A stretch of 21,614 nt of DNA from JACDCA01 sp040881785 (GCA_040881785.1 JBBECO010000148.1:1-21614); one strand, 5' to 3'. Shown: positions 7,353-14,968, counted from the first letter of the stretch. The notes: generated from the letters alone by a model not told the origin. Program-made: numbers and translations.

Positions 7353-8026
7353 CGAGCGCCTCCGCGGGCGGCAGCCCGCTCGTCCAGGAGCTCGCGCACC
7401 TCGTCGTCGGTCGTCTGCGAGAAGTCGCGATACCAGAGCCCCACCGCGGAGAACGGCTCCGGCGTGCGCACGCAGACGATCTCGTCCACGATCGCTGCGA
7501 ACTCGCGGCACGTGTCGCGCGCCGCCACCGGAACCCCGACGACAATACGGGCGGGCTGCCGCGCGCGGACGGCCTGGACCGCAGCCTTCATCGTGGAACC
7601 GGTGGCCAGGCCGTCATCGATGAGGAGGACCGTCCGTCCCTGCACGCTCACGGGTTCGCGCCCTTCGCGGTAGTCGCGCTCCCGCCGCTCGAGCTCGATC
7701 TGCTCGACGCGCGCCACCTCATCTATCGCGGCTTCCGGCACGCCATACCAGCGCACCACGTCGTCGTTCAATACACGGACACCGCCGGTGGCGATCGCCC
7801 CCATGGCGAGCTCGGGATGCCCCGGAAGGCCGAGCTTGCGGACGAGAAAGATGTCGAGCGGCGCATCGAGCGCTTCCGCCACCTCGAAGGCGACCGGGAC
7901 ACCGCCGCGCGGCAGCGCGAGCACGACTAAATCCCCGCCGTCGCGGAATTTCTCCAGACGCGTCGCCAGCTCACGACCAGCTTCGCGCCGGTCCTGGAAC
8001 ACTTGCGACGGGTCGAAATCTCCCAC
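7349..8026 (-). CDS. Phosphoribosyltransferase family protein
   Basis: This 225-residue type I phosphoribosyltransferase has the PRPP-binding loop VLLIDDGLATGST at 133-145. An N-terminal ALPRGGVPVA block (38-47) and LVRKLGLPGHPELAMGAIA (61-79) are typical of the free-standing PRTases linked to erythromycin-esterase or dienelactone-hydrolase domains. GTG at 8026 was chosen because GGGGA lies six bases upstream; frames continuing further upstream run into the 39-bp repeat and the N gap. It is the first gene of the PRTase-esterase-hydrolase unit, and its stop overlaps the next ATG as ATGA. The base or acceptor substrate is unknown; it is not a close match to known nucleotide-salvage enzymes. Confidence 0.9.
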   Translation of the reverse strand: MGDFDPSQVFQDRREAGRELATRLEKFRDGGDLVVLALPRGGVPVAFEVAEALDAPLDIFLVRKLGLPGHPELAMGAIATGGVRVLNDDVVRWYGVPEAAIDEVARVEQIELERRERDYREGREPVSVQGRTVLLIDDGLATGSTMKAAVQAVRARQPARIVVGVPVAARDTCREFAAIVDEIVCVRTPEPFSAVGLWYRDFSQTTDDEVRELLDERAAARGGAR

Positions 8027-8062
8027 GGATCTTCCCCTTGGTGGACAGCTGCAAGCGGGATG

Positions 8063-8371
8063 CCCCTCGACTCGCCTGATCAAGACCTCGCTCGGGACAG
8101 GCCCCTCGACTCGCCTNNNNNNNNNNNNNNNNNNNNNNNNNNNNNNNNNNNNNNNNNNNNNNNNNNNNNNNNNNNNNNNNNNNNNNNNNNNNNNNNNNNN
8201 NNNNNNNNNNNNNNNNCCCTCGACTCGCCTGATCAAGACCTCGCTCGGGACAGGCCCCTCGACTCGCCTGATCAAGACCTCGCTCGGGACAGGCCCCTCG
8301 ACTCGCCTGAACGAGGGCTCGCTCGGGACAGGCCCCTCGACTCGCCTGATCGAGGGCTCGCTCGGGACAGG
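8063..8371. repeat. 39-bp minisatellite in a divergent promoter region
   Basis: A 39-bp unit beginning CCCCTCGACTCGCCTGATC and ending CTCGCTCGGGACAGG recurs at 8063-8101 and 8102-8116 (cut by N). After the gap it recurs at 8217-8254 (cut), 8255-8293, 8294-8332 and 8333-8371. The last two copies carry GAACGAGGG or GATCGAGGG instead of GATCAAGAC. Because 39 is divisible by three, open frames cross the array on both strands, but these are simple 13-residue repeats without gene character. The array separates the minus-strand phosphoribosyltransferase from the plus-strand BON gene. Confidence 0.92.
8117..8216. other. Assembly gap of 100 N
   Basis: Exactly 100 undefined bases interrupt the 39-bp repeat. 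This is the conventional placeholder for a gap of unknown size, so the true copy number of the minisatellite is not known. Confidence 0.97.
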
Positions 8372-8413
8372 CATCGGCCTTGCGTCTGAAATCCCGATAC
8401 GGAGGTGAACAAC

Positions 8414-9007
8414 ATGCAGCACAACCGCGGAGCACTGGTGACGGGTCTGGTCCTGGGCGCCGGGCTCATGTATCTGATGGATCCCGACCGCGGACGGCGG
8501 CGGCGCGCGCTGGCGCGGGGCAAGATGACGCGGGCGGCGCGCAAGAGCACCGATGCGCTGGGCGCGACCGGACGGGATCTTGCGCATCGGTCGAGCGGCC
8601 TGGCGGCGAAAGCGAAACAGGCGTTCAGTTCCGAAGAAGTGGACGACAACGTCCTCGTCGAACGCGTGCGCGCGCAGCTCGGACGGCACGTCTCCCACCC
8701 GCGCGCGCTCGATGTGCAGGTGTCGAACGGTGCCGTCATCCTGCGCGGACCGATCCTGGCGAGTGAAGTGAGCGGCCTGATCGCGGCGGTGGAAAAGATC
8801 CGCGGCGTCGACTCCGTGACATCGGAGCTCCAGTCGCACGAGAGCGCCGAGAACATTCCGTCACTGCAGGGCGGCACGGCGCCGCCGAGCGCCTGGGGCA
8901 ACCTCCTGCCGACGCGGTGGTCGCCGACGACGCGGCTGCTGACGGGTACGGCCGCGACACTGGCGGCGCTCGTCGCGGCGCGCAACGCCACGGCATTAAA
9001 TCACTAA
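8414..9007 (+). CDS. BON-domain membrane-associated protein
   Basis: This 197-residue protein starts with a hydrophobic segment (about 6-22, GALVTGLVLGAGLMYLM) followed by DPDRGRRRRALARGK. That arrangement is a common N-terminus of small BON-domain envelope proteins. A single BON domain spans roughly 77-142 (LVERVRAQLGRH, VSNGAVILRGPI, VEKIRGVDSVTSELQ). A second hydrophobic stretch (about 173-190) lies near the C-terminus. BON domains are thought to bind phospholipid or membranes and are frequent in osmotic or envelope stress proteins. ATG at 8414 is backed by a strong GGAGGTGA at 8401-8408; the GTG at 8405 lies inside that site. It is divergent from the phosphoribosyltransferase cassette and convergent with lpxK. 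Specific function unknown. Confidence 0.87.
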   Translation: MQHNRGALVTGLVLGAGLMYLMDPDRGRRRRALARGKMTRAARKSTDALGATGRDLAHRSSGLAAKAKQAFSSEEVDDNVLVERVRAQLGRHVSHPRALDVQVSNGAVILRGPILASEVSGLIAAVEKIRGVDSVTSELQSHESAENIPSLQGGTAPPSAWGNLLPTRWSPTTRLLTGTAATLAALVAARNATALNH

Positions 9008-9146
9008 TCGCTAATCACTAATCCCAATCACTAATCCCGAATCCCGGATCCCGGATCCCGAATCGGATCAGGGATCAGGGATCAGGGATCAGGGATCAGG
9101 GATCAGGGATTATCAGATCAGGGATTAGCGATTAGCGATTAGCGAT
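9005..9146. repeat. Heptamer-repeat array between convergent BON and lpxK genes
   Basis: The left part reads CTAATC- and GAATCCC/GGATCCC-type heptamers. The middle has GGGATCA repeated at least five times, and the right part has GATTAGC repeated three times. The two ends are inverted relative to each other, so each flanking gene reads into CTAATC-type repeats in its own sense direction. The lpxK stop (TAA) lies inside the right arm and the BON stop at the edge of the left arm. The inverted layout could fold into a long imperfect hairpin and serve both genes as a terminator; that role is inferred. Confidence 0.85.
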
Positions 9147-10123
9147 TCGCCCCTCGCAGCGTCAATAGACGCCCAGAGCCATCGCCGGAAATCGGCGAGC
9201 GGCTCCGGCAGAAGCGTCAGCGGCAGCCAGCCGACCGGCATGGCAAATGGACGGTGACGCAGGAGCCGCACGTAATCCTTCTCGGTCGTGAGGACGGCTG
9301 ACGCGCCCGCGCCCCGCGCATCGGCGAAGAGCTTCGCCACGTCGCGCGCGGAATACGGATGATGGTCGCGAAACGCCGCGCGCGCGGCGACGGTCCATCC
9401 CTGCGCCTCAACGCTCGAGAAGAACGCCTCGGGATCCGCGATACCGGCGAGCGCCAGCACGCGGCGTCCCTCCCCAGCCGGACGGTCGAACACGGGAGCA
9501 CCCACCACGCGGCGCGCCCGAAAGACCTCGCGGTCCGACGCCGCGTCCTCCTCCGGAACCTCGCCGTCCAGCGCGATCAACGCGTCCGCCGCGATGAGCA
9601 CGTCGGGCGGCTCGCGCAGACGTCCGGCGGGGAACGTCGAGGCCGTGAGATCCGCGGCCGTGACCAGCACGACGTCTGCGTCGCGATCCACCTGGAAGTG
9701 CTGAAACCCGTCGTCCAGGATGTGGACCGTTGCGCCGAGCTGATGCTCGGCCAGGCGTCCGGCGAGATAGCGGTCCGGGGATGTCATGACGATCGCGCCG
9801 GGGAGCTGGCGCGCCAGCATGAACGGCTCGTCGCCGGCGCGCGCGACGTCGGCGCGGATCCCTTCCGCGTCGCGGACGATGACGACGCCGTCCGCGGCCT
9901 CGGTGCGCGCATAGCCCCGGCTGAGAATCGCGGGACGTTCGCCGGCCTCCAGCAGCAGGCGCGCGATCGAGGCGACGAGCGGCGTCTTCCCGCGCCCGCC
10001 CGCCGCGATGTTGCCGACGCTGATGACCGGACGACGGAGCCGCCGCCGCGCGTCAGGCCGCGCCGCGTACCACTCCCGGCGTCGGCGCACTACCGCAGCG
10101 TAGCAGGATGAAGAAAAAGACAT
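9125..10123 (-). CDS. lpxK: Tetraacyldisaccharide 4'-kinase
   Basis: This 332-residue membrane-associated P-loop kinase phosphorylates the 4' position of tetraacyldisaccharide 1-phosphate to give lipid IVA. The Walker A region is VGNIAAGGRGKTP (36-48). ILSRGYAR (66-73), GDEPFMLA (97-104) and the family-diagnostic LDDGFQH (136-142) follow in order. TTEKDYVRL lies near the C-terminus. ATG at 10123 was chosen because residues upstream of it in frame (MGHGIWEIGK) only translate a spacer repeat. The final residues ESLIANR and the stop codon are encoded by the heptamer repeat next to the gene. It lies 66 bp downstream of waaA on the same strand, probably in one transcript. Confidence 0.9.
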   Translation of the reverse strand: MSFSSSCYAAVVRRRREWYAARPDARRRLRRPVISVGNIAAGGRGKTPLVASIARLLLEAGERPAILSRGYARTEAADGVVIVRDAEGIRADVARAGDEPFMLARQLPGAIVMTSPDRYLAGRLAEHQLGATVHILDDGFQHFQVDRDADVVLVTAADLTASTFPAGRLREPPDVLIAADALIALDGEVPEEDAASDREVFRARRVVGAPVFDRPAGEGRRVLALAGIADPEAFFSSVEAQGWTVAARAAFRDHHPYSARDVAKLFADARGAGASAVLTTEKDYVRLLRHRPFAMPVGWLPLTLLPEPLADFRRWLWASIDAARGESLIANR

Positions 10124-10142
10124 CCTGCTAATGGAGGCCTTT

Positions 10143-10169
10143 CCTATTTCCCATATCCCATGTCCCATT
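10143..10169. repeat. CCCAT-type spacer repeat between waaA and lpxK
   Basis: The stretch TATTTCCCATATCCCATG continues into TCCCATTC. It belongs to the same family as the hairpin after secG (14898-14931) and the stretch at 21498-21533. Read on the minus strand it creates a misleading upstream extension of lpxK. Confidence 0.75.
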
Positions 10170-10189
10170 CTCTAGGCGCAGCATCACTA

Positions 10190-11521
10190 TCACCGCGCCC
10201 TGAAGGGACGTACGTTGCCCTGCCGATCCGGCTGCAGCAGCTGCGCGATGGCGACCAGGCTCCGCGTGCGCGCGCCGCGGTTGGCTTCGACCAGCGCGCG
10301 GGCGGCCGCGCCGAGGCTCGCGCGGCGCACCGGGTCGTCCAGCAGCTCGAGCAGCGCCGTTTCGAGCTGGCGCCCGTCGCCGACCTGCACGGCGGCGCCG
10401 TTGTCGAGAAACGTCTGCGCGATCTCGGCGAAGTTCTGCATGTACGGGCCGAAGACGATCGGCTTCCCGAAGACCGCCGGCTCGAGGATGTTGTGGCCGC
10501 CGGCGTCCACGAGGCTGCCTCCGACGAACACCACGGTGCCGATCTGAAAGAGCTGTGCGAGCTCGCCGATCGTGTCGAGAATGACGACGTCGTGGCGCGG
10601 TTCGGCATCGACGCGCAGGTCGCTGCGGCGCGCGACGTTCCAGCCGGGCCGTCGCGCGAGCCGCTCGACCTCGTCGAACCGCTCCGGCTTTCGTGGCGCG
10701 ATCACGAGGAGCGTCGTCGGTCGCGTGGAGCGGATCCGCTGGAAGGCCTCGAGCAGCGGCTCTTCCTCCCCTTTGAGCGTGCTGGCCGCGATCACGACCG
10801 GCCGGTCGGCGCTGACGCGGAAGTAGCGCAGCACGCGGTTGTGGCCGCGACCTGGAGCCGAGGCGGTGCCGGGCACTTCGAGCGAGTCGAACTTCAGCGA
10901 GCCGGTGACTGTCACGCGCGACGGGTCGGCCCCCATATCGATGATCCGGCGGGCGGATTCCTCCCCCTGCATGCAGAAGCGGTCCACGTGCGCGAGCACG
11001 TGCCTGAAGAGCGGACGCGCGAGCTTGTAGCGCGGGAAGGAGCGCGACGAAATGCGGCCGTTCACGAGGATGGTCCGGACACCTGCGTCGTGGCAGGCAC
11101 GCAGCAGGTTGGGCCACAGCTCGGTTTCCATCATGATGAACAGACGCGGCCGGACGAGCCGGAGCGTCCGCTCGACGATGAAGCGGAAGTCGAACGGGAA
11201 ATAGAACACCTCGTCCACGTATTGGAGGTTGTTGCGCGCGACCTGGTGCCCCGTGATCGTGGTGGTGGACAGAAAGATGCGCAGGTGCGGGTAGCGCTCC
11301 CGAAGCTCCTGGAGGAGCGCCCGCGCGGTCAGTACTTCCCCCACCGAGACGGCGTGGATCCAGATCGACTCGTCGGCGTCGAGATTGAAGGAAACGGGCA
11401 GAATCCCGAGCCGCTGCGGCAGGCTCGTTACATACTTCCGGTAGCGCACGGCCTGGTACAGCAGGTAGGGCGACATCACGACGAAGACCAGGACGATGAA
11501 GAGGCTGTAGACCGCGTACAT
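10190..11521 (-). CDS. waaA: 3-deoxy-D-manno-octulosonic acid (Kdo) transferase
   Basis: This 443-residue GT-B (GT30) enzyme transfers Kdo from CMP-Kdo to lipid IVA at the inner membrane. An N-terminal membrane anchor covers about 5-25. WIHAVSVGEV (54-63) contains the expected catalytic Glu (62), and METELWPNLL (131-140) is diagnostic of the family. The C-terminal nucleotide-sugar site is GGHNILEPAVFGKPIVFGP. ATG at 11521 was chosen over TTG at 11539 because the TTG overlaps the predicted -10 element. It is divergent from gap, and lpxK lies downstream. Whether it adds one or several Kdo residues cannot be judged from sequence. Confidence 0.92.
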   Translation of the reverse strand: MYAVYSLFIVLVFVVMSPYLLYQAVRYRKYVTSLPQRLGILPVSFNLDADESIWIHAVSVGEVLTARALLQELRERYPHLRIFLSTTTITGHQVARNNLQYVDEVFYFPFDFRFIVERTLRLVRPRLFIMMETELWPNLLRACHDAGVRTILVNGRISSRSFPRYKLARPLFRHVLAHVDRFCMQGEESARRIIDMGADPSRVTVTGSLKFDSLEVPGTASAPGRGHNRVLRYFRVSADRPVVIAASTLKGEEEPLLEAFQRIRSTRPTTLLVIAPRKPERFDEVERLARRPGWNVARRSDLRVDAEPRHDVVILDTIGELAQLFQIGTVVFVGGSLVDAGGHNILEPAVFGKPIVFGPYMQNFAEIAQTFLDNGAAVQVGDGRQLETALLELLDDPVRRASLGAAARALVEANRGARTRSLVAIAQLLQPDRQGNVRPFRAR

Positions 11522-11538
11522 GACAGGATTACCGAGCA

Positions 11539-11567
11539 AATGTAGTCGCGGTTTGACCGCCGCGCAA
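11539..11567 (-). promoter_or_regulatory. Sigma70-like promoter of waaA-lpxK
   Basis: On the minus strand TTGCGC (11562-11567) and TACATT (11539-11544) are spaced by 17 bp. The start of transcription would be near 11532, about ten bases before the waaA ATG. It interlocks with the gap promoter on the other strand. Confidence 0.5.
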
Positions 11568-11582
11568 GCGGTTCACTAAAAT
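11553..11582 (+). promoter_or_regulatory. Sigma70-like promoter of the gap-pgk-tpiA operon
   Basis: TTGACC (11553-11558) and TAAAAT (11577-11582) are separated by 18 bp; each matches the consensus at 5 of 6 positions. It lies 27 bp upstream of the gap start codon. Confidence 0.7.
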
Positions 11583-11609
11583 CAGCTGTTTGCGTTGTTT
11601 GGAGGTCAG

Positions 11610-12617
11610 ATGGCTATCAAAGTCGGGATCAACGGATTCGGCCGCATCGGGCGCAACATCATGCGCGCGGCGATGGGTGACGCGAACTTCGACTTCGTCG
11701 CGGTCAACGACCTGACGAACGCCGAAACACTGGCGCACCTGCTGAAGTACGACTCGATCCTCGGCAACCTGAACGCGGACATCGCCGCCAAAGGGGACCG
11801 GATCACCGTCAACAAGGACGAGTTCCAGGTCCTCTCGATCAAGGACCCGGCGCAGCTCCCCTGGAAGGACCTCGGCGTGGACGTCGTCTTCGAGTCCACG
11901 GGGCTCTTCACCAAGCGGGAGGATGCCGCGAAGCACATCGCCGCGGGGGCGAAGAAGGTGATCATCACGGCGCCGGCCAAGCAGCCGGACGTGTCGCTGG
12001 TGCTCGGTGTGAACGAAGAGACGTACGACGCGGGCAAGCACCGGATCATCTCGAACGCGTCGTGCACGACGAACTGCCTGGCGCCGGTGGCGAAGGTCCT
12101 GCACGAGACCTTCGGGATCCGCAAGGGCTGGATGACGACCGTCCACTCCTACACGAACGACCAGCAGCTGCTCGACCTGCCGCACAAGGACCTCCGCCGG
12201 GCGCGCGCGGCGGCGCTGTCGATCATCCCCACGACGACCGGCGCGGCCGTCGCGGTGGGTGAAGTGATGCCCGAGCTCAAGGGACGCCTCGACGGCATCT
12301 CGCTGCGCGTGCCGACGCCGAACGTTTCCTGCGTGGACCTCGCGGTCGTGGTGGACAAGAAGACGACGAGGGACGAGGTGAACGCGGCGTTCAAGGCGGC
12401 GGCCGACGGCCCCATGAAGGGGATCCTGCAGTACGTCGAAGTGCCGCTCGTGTCGATCGACTTCCGCGGCAACCCGCACTCGTCGATCGTCGATGCGCCC
12501 TACACCAACGTGATGGACGGCGACTTCGTGAAGATCCTCTCGTGGTACGACAACGAGTGGGGCTACTCGAACCGCTGCGTGGACCTGCTGCGGTTCCTCG
12601 TCAAGAAGGGGTTGTAG
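11610..12617 (+). CDS. gap: Type I glyceraldehyde-3-phosphate dehydrogenase
   Basis: This 335-residue enzyme oxidises glyceraldehyde 3-phosphate to 1,3-bisphosphoglycerate with NAD in the cytoplasm. The Rossmann signature VGINGFGRIGR is at 5-15. D34 in VAVNDLTN suggests NAD rather than NADP preference. The active site SNASCTTNCLAP carries C152, and H179 in TTVHSYTND is the partner base. SWYDNEWGYSNR near the C-terminus is standard. GGAGGT at 11601-11606 sits just ahead of the ATG at 11610, ruling out the in-frame TTG at 11595. It is the first gene of gap-pgk-tpiA-secG, and pgk starts on the last base of its stop codon. Confidence 0.97.
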   Translation: MAIKVGINGFGRIGRNIMRAAMGDANFDFVAVNDLTNAETLAHLLKYDSILGNLNADIAAKGDRITVNKDEFQVLSIKDPAQLPWKDLGVDVVFESTGLFTKREDAAKHIAAGAKKVIITAPAKQPDVSLVLGVNEETYDAGKHRIISNASCTTNCLAPVAKVLHETFGIRKGWMTTVHSYTNDQQLLDLPHKDLRRARAAALSIIPTTTGAAVAVGEVMPELKGRLDGISLRVPTPNVSCVDLAVVVDKKTTRDEVNAAFKAAADGPMKGILQYVEVPLVSIDFRGNPHSSIVDAPYTNVMDGDFVKILSWYDNEWGYSNRCVDLLRFLVKKGL

Positions 12618-13762
12618 TGGCGCGCAGCGTCCGGGACCTGGATCTGCGGGGGAAGCGGGTCTTCATCCGCGTGGACTTCAACGTGCCGATCAAGCACGGC
12701 ACAATCGGAGACGACACCCGGATCCGCTCGTCGCTGCCGACGATCCAGTACGCGCTCGAACAGGGCGCACAATCCGTGATCCTCGCCTCGCATCTCGGGC
12801 GGCCGAAGGGGAAGCCGAATCCGGAACTCTCCCTGCGCCCGGTGGCGGTGCATCTCGCCGAGCTGCTCGGGCGTCCGGTGACGTTCGACGATCCGAAGGC
12901 CGACGGCGTCATCCTGCTCGAGAACCTCCGGTTCAATCCAGGCGAGGAAAAGAACGATCCCGCGTTCGCCGCCCAACTGGCCGCGCTGGCGGACGTCTAT
13001 GTCAATGACGCCTTTGGCTCGGCGCATCGCGCCCATGCGTCAACCGAAGGGATCGTCCGCCACGTCAAAGAGGCAGGGGCGGGGCTGCTGATGGCGGCCG
13101 AGGTCGAATACCTGGGACGCGTGCTCGAAGCGCCCGAGCGTCCGTTCGTGGCGATCCTCGGCGGCGCGAAGGTGTCTGACAAGCTCGAAGTGATCCAGAA
13201 CCTGATCCCGCGCGTCGACGGCCTGCTGATCGGCGGCGCGATGGCTTATACGTTTTTCAAGGCACGCGGGATGCACGTCGGGAAGTCGCTCGTCGAAGCG
13301 GACCTGCTCGACGCCGCGCGCGACATCGAAGCGCAGGCGAAGGCGCGGAATCTGCGGTTCGAGCTGCCCATCGACCATGTCGTGGCTGCCAAACTCGAGG
13401 CTGGGGTGCCTGCTGAGACACTCGACGTGGACGATCCGGCAATCGGGGATAGGATGGGGCTCGACATCGGCCCGAAGACCATTGCACGATATCGCGAGCT
13501 CATCGGCACGGCGAAGACGGTGACCTGGAACGGCCCGATGGGAGTCTTCGAGATCGACGCGTTCGCGGCAGGGACGATCGCGGTAGCGAAGGCCGTCGCG
13601 CAGGTCGATGGCGTGACGGTGATCGGCGGCGGTGATTCGATAGCGGCGGTGGCGAAGGCGGGTGTGACGGACCGCATCACGCACATTTCCACGGGCGGCG
13701 GCGCATCGCTGGAATTCCTCGGCGGGCGCAAGCTGCCTGGAGTCGAGGCACTGAGCACCTAG
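12617..13762 (+). CDS. pgk: Phosphoglycerate kinase
   Basis: This 381-residue kinase transfers the acyl phosphate of 1,3-bisphosphoglycerate to ADP. RVDFNVP (18-24), SHLGRPKG (58-65), LENLRFNPGE, VNDAFGSAHRAHAS, GGAKVSDK, GPMGVFE, GGGDSIAA and STGGGASLEFLGG occur in the canonical order. The start is GTG at 12617, which shares one base with the gap stop (TAGTG). AAGAAGGGG at the end of gap serves as ribosome binding site. An upstream reading to 12542 only runs through gap in another frame. Length is slightly short of the usual 390-400 residues, but no motif is missing. Confidence 0.97.
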   Translation: MARSVRDLDLRGKRVFIRVDFNVPIKHGTIGDDTRIRSSLPTIQYALEQGAQSVILASHLGRPKGKPNPELSLRPVAVHLAELLGRPVTFDDPKADGVILLENLRFNPGEEKNDPAFAAQLAALADVYVNDAFGSAHRAHASTEGIVRHVKEAGAGLLMAAEVEYLGRVLEAPERPFVAILGGAKVSDKLEVIQNLIPRVDGLLIGGAMAYTFFKARGMHVGKSLVEADLLDAARDIEAQAKARNLRFELPIDHVVAAKLEAGVPAETLDVDDPAIGDRMGLDIGPKTIARYRELIGTAKTVTWNGPMGVFEIDAFAAGTIAVAKAVAQVDGVTVIGGGDSIAAVAKAGVTDRITHISTGGGASLEFLGGRKLPGVEALST

Positions 13763-13809
13763 CACACGGCACGGCGCACCGCGCACTGCGCACTGGCACC
13801 AGGAGCACT

Positions 13810-14577
13810 ATGAGAACTCCTTTTATAGCGGCGAACTGGAAGATGTACAAGTCCGTCCACGAGACGGTCGTGTTCGTCAAGGAGCTGCGGAGCCTCGTCA
13901 AGGACGTCAAGGACATCGAGATCGTCGTCGCGCCCCCCTTCACGGCCGTCCATGCGGCGGCGGAAGCCGCGCGCAACACTCCCGTCGCCATTGCGGTGCA
14001 GGACGTCCACTGGGAACGCGAAGGGGCGTTCACCGGCGAGATCAGCGCCGGCATGGTGAAGGAAGCGGGGGCCGAGTTCGCCATCATCGGCCACAGCGAG
14101 CGCCGCCGGCTCTTCAACGAGACCGACGAGACCGTGAACCGCAAGGTCGTCGCGACCCTCAGCGCCGGCCTCTTCCCCATCGTCTGCGTGGGCGAGACGC
14201 TCGAGGAGCGCGAGCGCGAAGAGACGATGGACGTGCTCGACCGGCAGATCAAGACGGGGCTCGACGGACTGACCGGCGACCAGGTCGCATCGCTGGTGGT
14301 CGCGTATGAACCCGTGTGGGCGATCGGGACCGGCCGCAACGCGACGCCGCAGCAGGCCGGCGAGGCGCACGCGCACATCCGGTCGCGCCTGCGTTCGTGG
14401 TTTGGCGCGACCGCGGCCGACCTCTGCCATGTGATTTACGGCGGCAGCGTGAAGCCCGACAACATCCACGAGCTCATCGTGCTGCCGGATGTGGATGGGG
14501 CGCTGGTCGGCGGGGCCAGCCTCGATATCCGGGCCTTTGCCGACATTGTGGCGCGCAGCCGCCAGAGCACTGTATAA
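13810..14577 (+). CDS. tpiA: Triosephosphate isomerase
   Basis: This 255-residue TIM-barrel enzyme interconverts dihydroxyacetone phosphate and glyceraldehyde 3-phosphate. AANWKM holds K11, IIGHSERR holds H95 and AYEPVWAIGTG holds E167, the three catalytic residues. YGGSVKPDN is the phosphate-binding loop near the C-terminus. AGGAG at 13801-13805 precedes the ATG. The 47-bp spacer after pgk contains a GCGCAC-type low-complexity stretch. The stop codon overlaps a perfect TATAAT box that probably serves secG. Confidence 0.97.
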   Translation: MRTPFIAANWKMYKSVHETVVFVKELRSLVKDVKDIEIVVAPPFTAVHAAAEAARNTPVAIAVQDVHWEREGAFTGEISAGMVKEAGAEFAIIGHSERRRLFNETDETVNRKVVATLSAGLFPIVCVGETLEEREREETMDVLDRQIKTGLDGLTGDQVASLVVAYEPVWAIGTGRNATPQQAGEAHAHIRSRLRSWFGATAADLCHVIYGGSVKPDNIHELIVLPDVDGALVGGASLDIRAFADIVARSRQSTV

Positions 14578-14578
14578 T
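14573..14578 (+). promoter_or_regulatory. Perfect -10 box just upstream of secG
   Basis: TATAAT at 14573-14578 overlaps the tpiA stop codon and lies eight bases before the secG ATG. No good -35 is visible at 16-18 bp. If active it would make an essentially leaderless secG transcript in addition to read-through from gap. Confidence 0.4.
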
Positions 14579-14586
14579 CGGGCGTT

Positions 14587-14889
14587 ATGCTGTACTACCT
14601 GGCCACGACTCTGTACATCCTCGCGTGCCTGCTGTTGCTGCTCGTCGTTCTGCTGCAGCAGGGCAAAGGAGGCGGCATGGCCAGCGCGTTCGGCGGCGGC
14701 GGCAGCCAGACCGCGTTCGGCGCGCGCGCCGGCGCGAGCGTCCTGACGCGCGCGACGACGGTTCTCGGGATCCTGTTCATGATCGGCGCCCTGGCGCTCG
14801 CGATCATGGGGGCGCGCGGCGGCAGCGGGTCGCTCCTGAGCGGCGAGCGCAGCGCCCCCGTGGCACCCGCGCCGCAAGTACCCAAGTGA
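14587..14889 (+). CDS. secG: Preprotein translocase subunit SecG
   Basis: This 100-residue inner-membrane protein is the small subunit of the SecYEG channel. There are two hydrophobic segments, about 3-23 and 54-75. They are joined by a QQGKGGGMASAFGGG stretch and a QTAFGARAG stretch that are hallmarks of SecG. The short Pro/Ala-rich C-terminal tail is usual. The gene follows tpiA by nine bases and precedes tRNA-Leu. No Shine-Dalgarno sequence is visible, which fits a leaderless start from the adjacent TATAAT. Confidence 0.93.
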   Translation: MLYYLATTLYILACLLLLLVVLLQQGKGGGMASAFGGGGSQTAFGARAGASVLTRATTVLGILFMIGALALAIMGARGGSGSLLSGERSAPVAPAPQVPK

Positions 14890-14897
14890 TTGCGGCG

Positions 14898-14931
14898 ATG
14901 GGAAATGGGGCTTTCCCATTTCCCATATCCC
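14898..14931. repeat. CCCAT-type repeat forming a perfect 12-bp hairpin after secG
   Basis: ATGGGAAATGGG (14898-14909) pairs perfectly with CCCATTTCCCAT (14915-14926) across a GCTTT loop, followed by ATCCC. There is no T-run behind it. It belongs to the same repeat family as 10143-10169. Confidence 0.8.
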
Positions 14932-14935
14932 ATTA

Positions 14936-14958
14936 GGGCCGCCGCTTTTTGGCGGCCC
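14936..14958. other. GC-rich hairpin between secG and tRNA-Leu
   Basis: GGGCCGCC (14936-14943) pairs with GGCGGCCC (14951-14958) around a GCTTTTT loop. The T-run is in the loop, not after the stem, so this is not a canonical intrinsic terminator. It may be a pause or processing signal ahead of the tRNA. Confidence 0.5.
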
Positions 14959-14968
14959 GACCCTCCTC

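Noticed and set aside
8063..8371. CRISPR array or repeat-protein gene in the 39-bp repeat
   Set aside because: The units follow each other without spacers, so it is not a CRISPR array. Frames across it are open only because the unit is divisible by three; the translated 13-residue repeats have no start signal or domain.
14936..14958. Intrinsic terminator after secG
   Set aside because: The stem is strong, but the T-run lies in the loop and no T-tract follows on either strand, so it was listed only as a hairpin.
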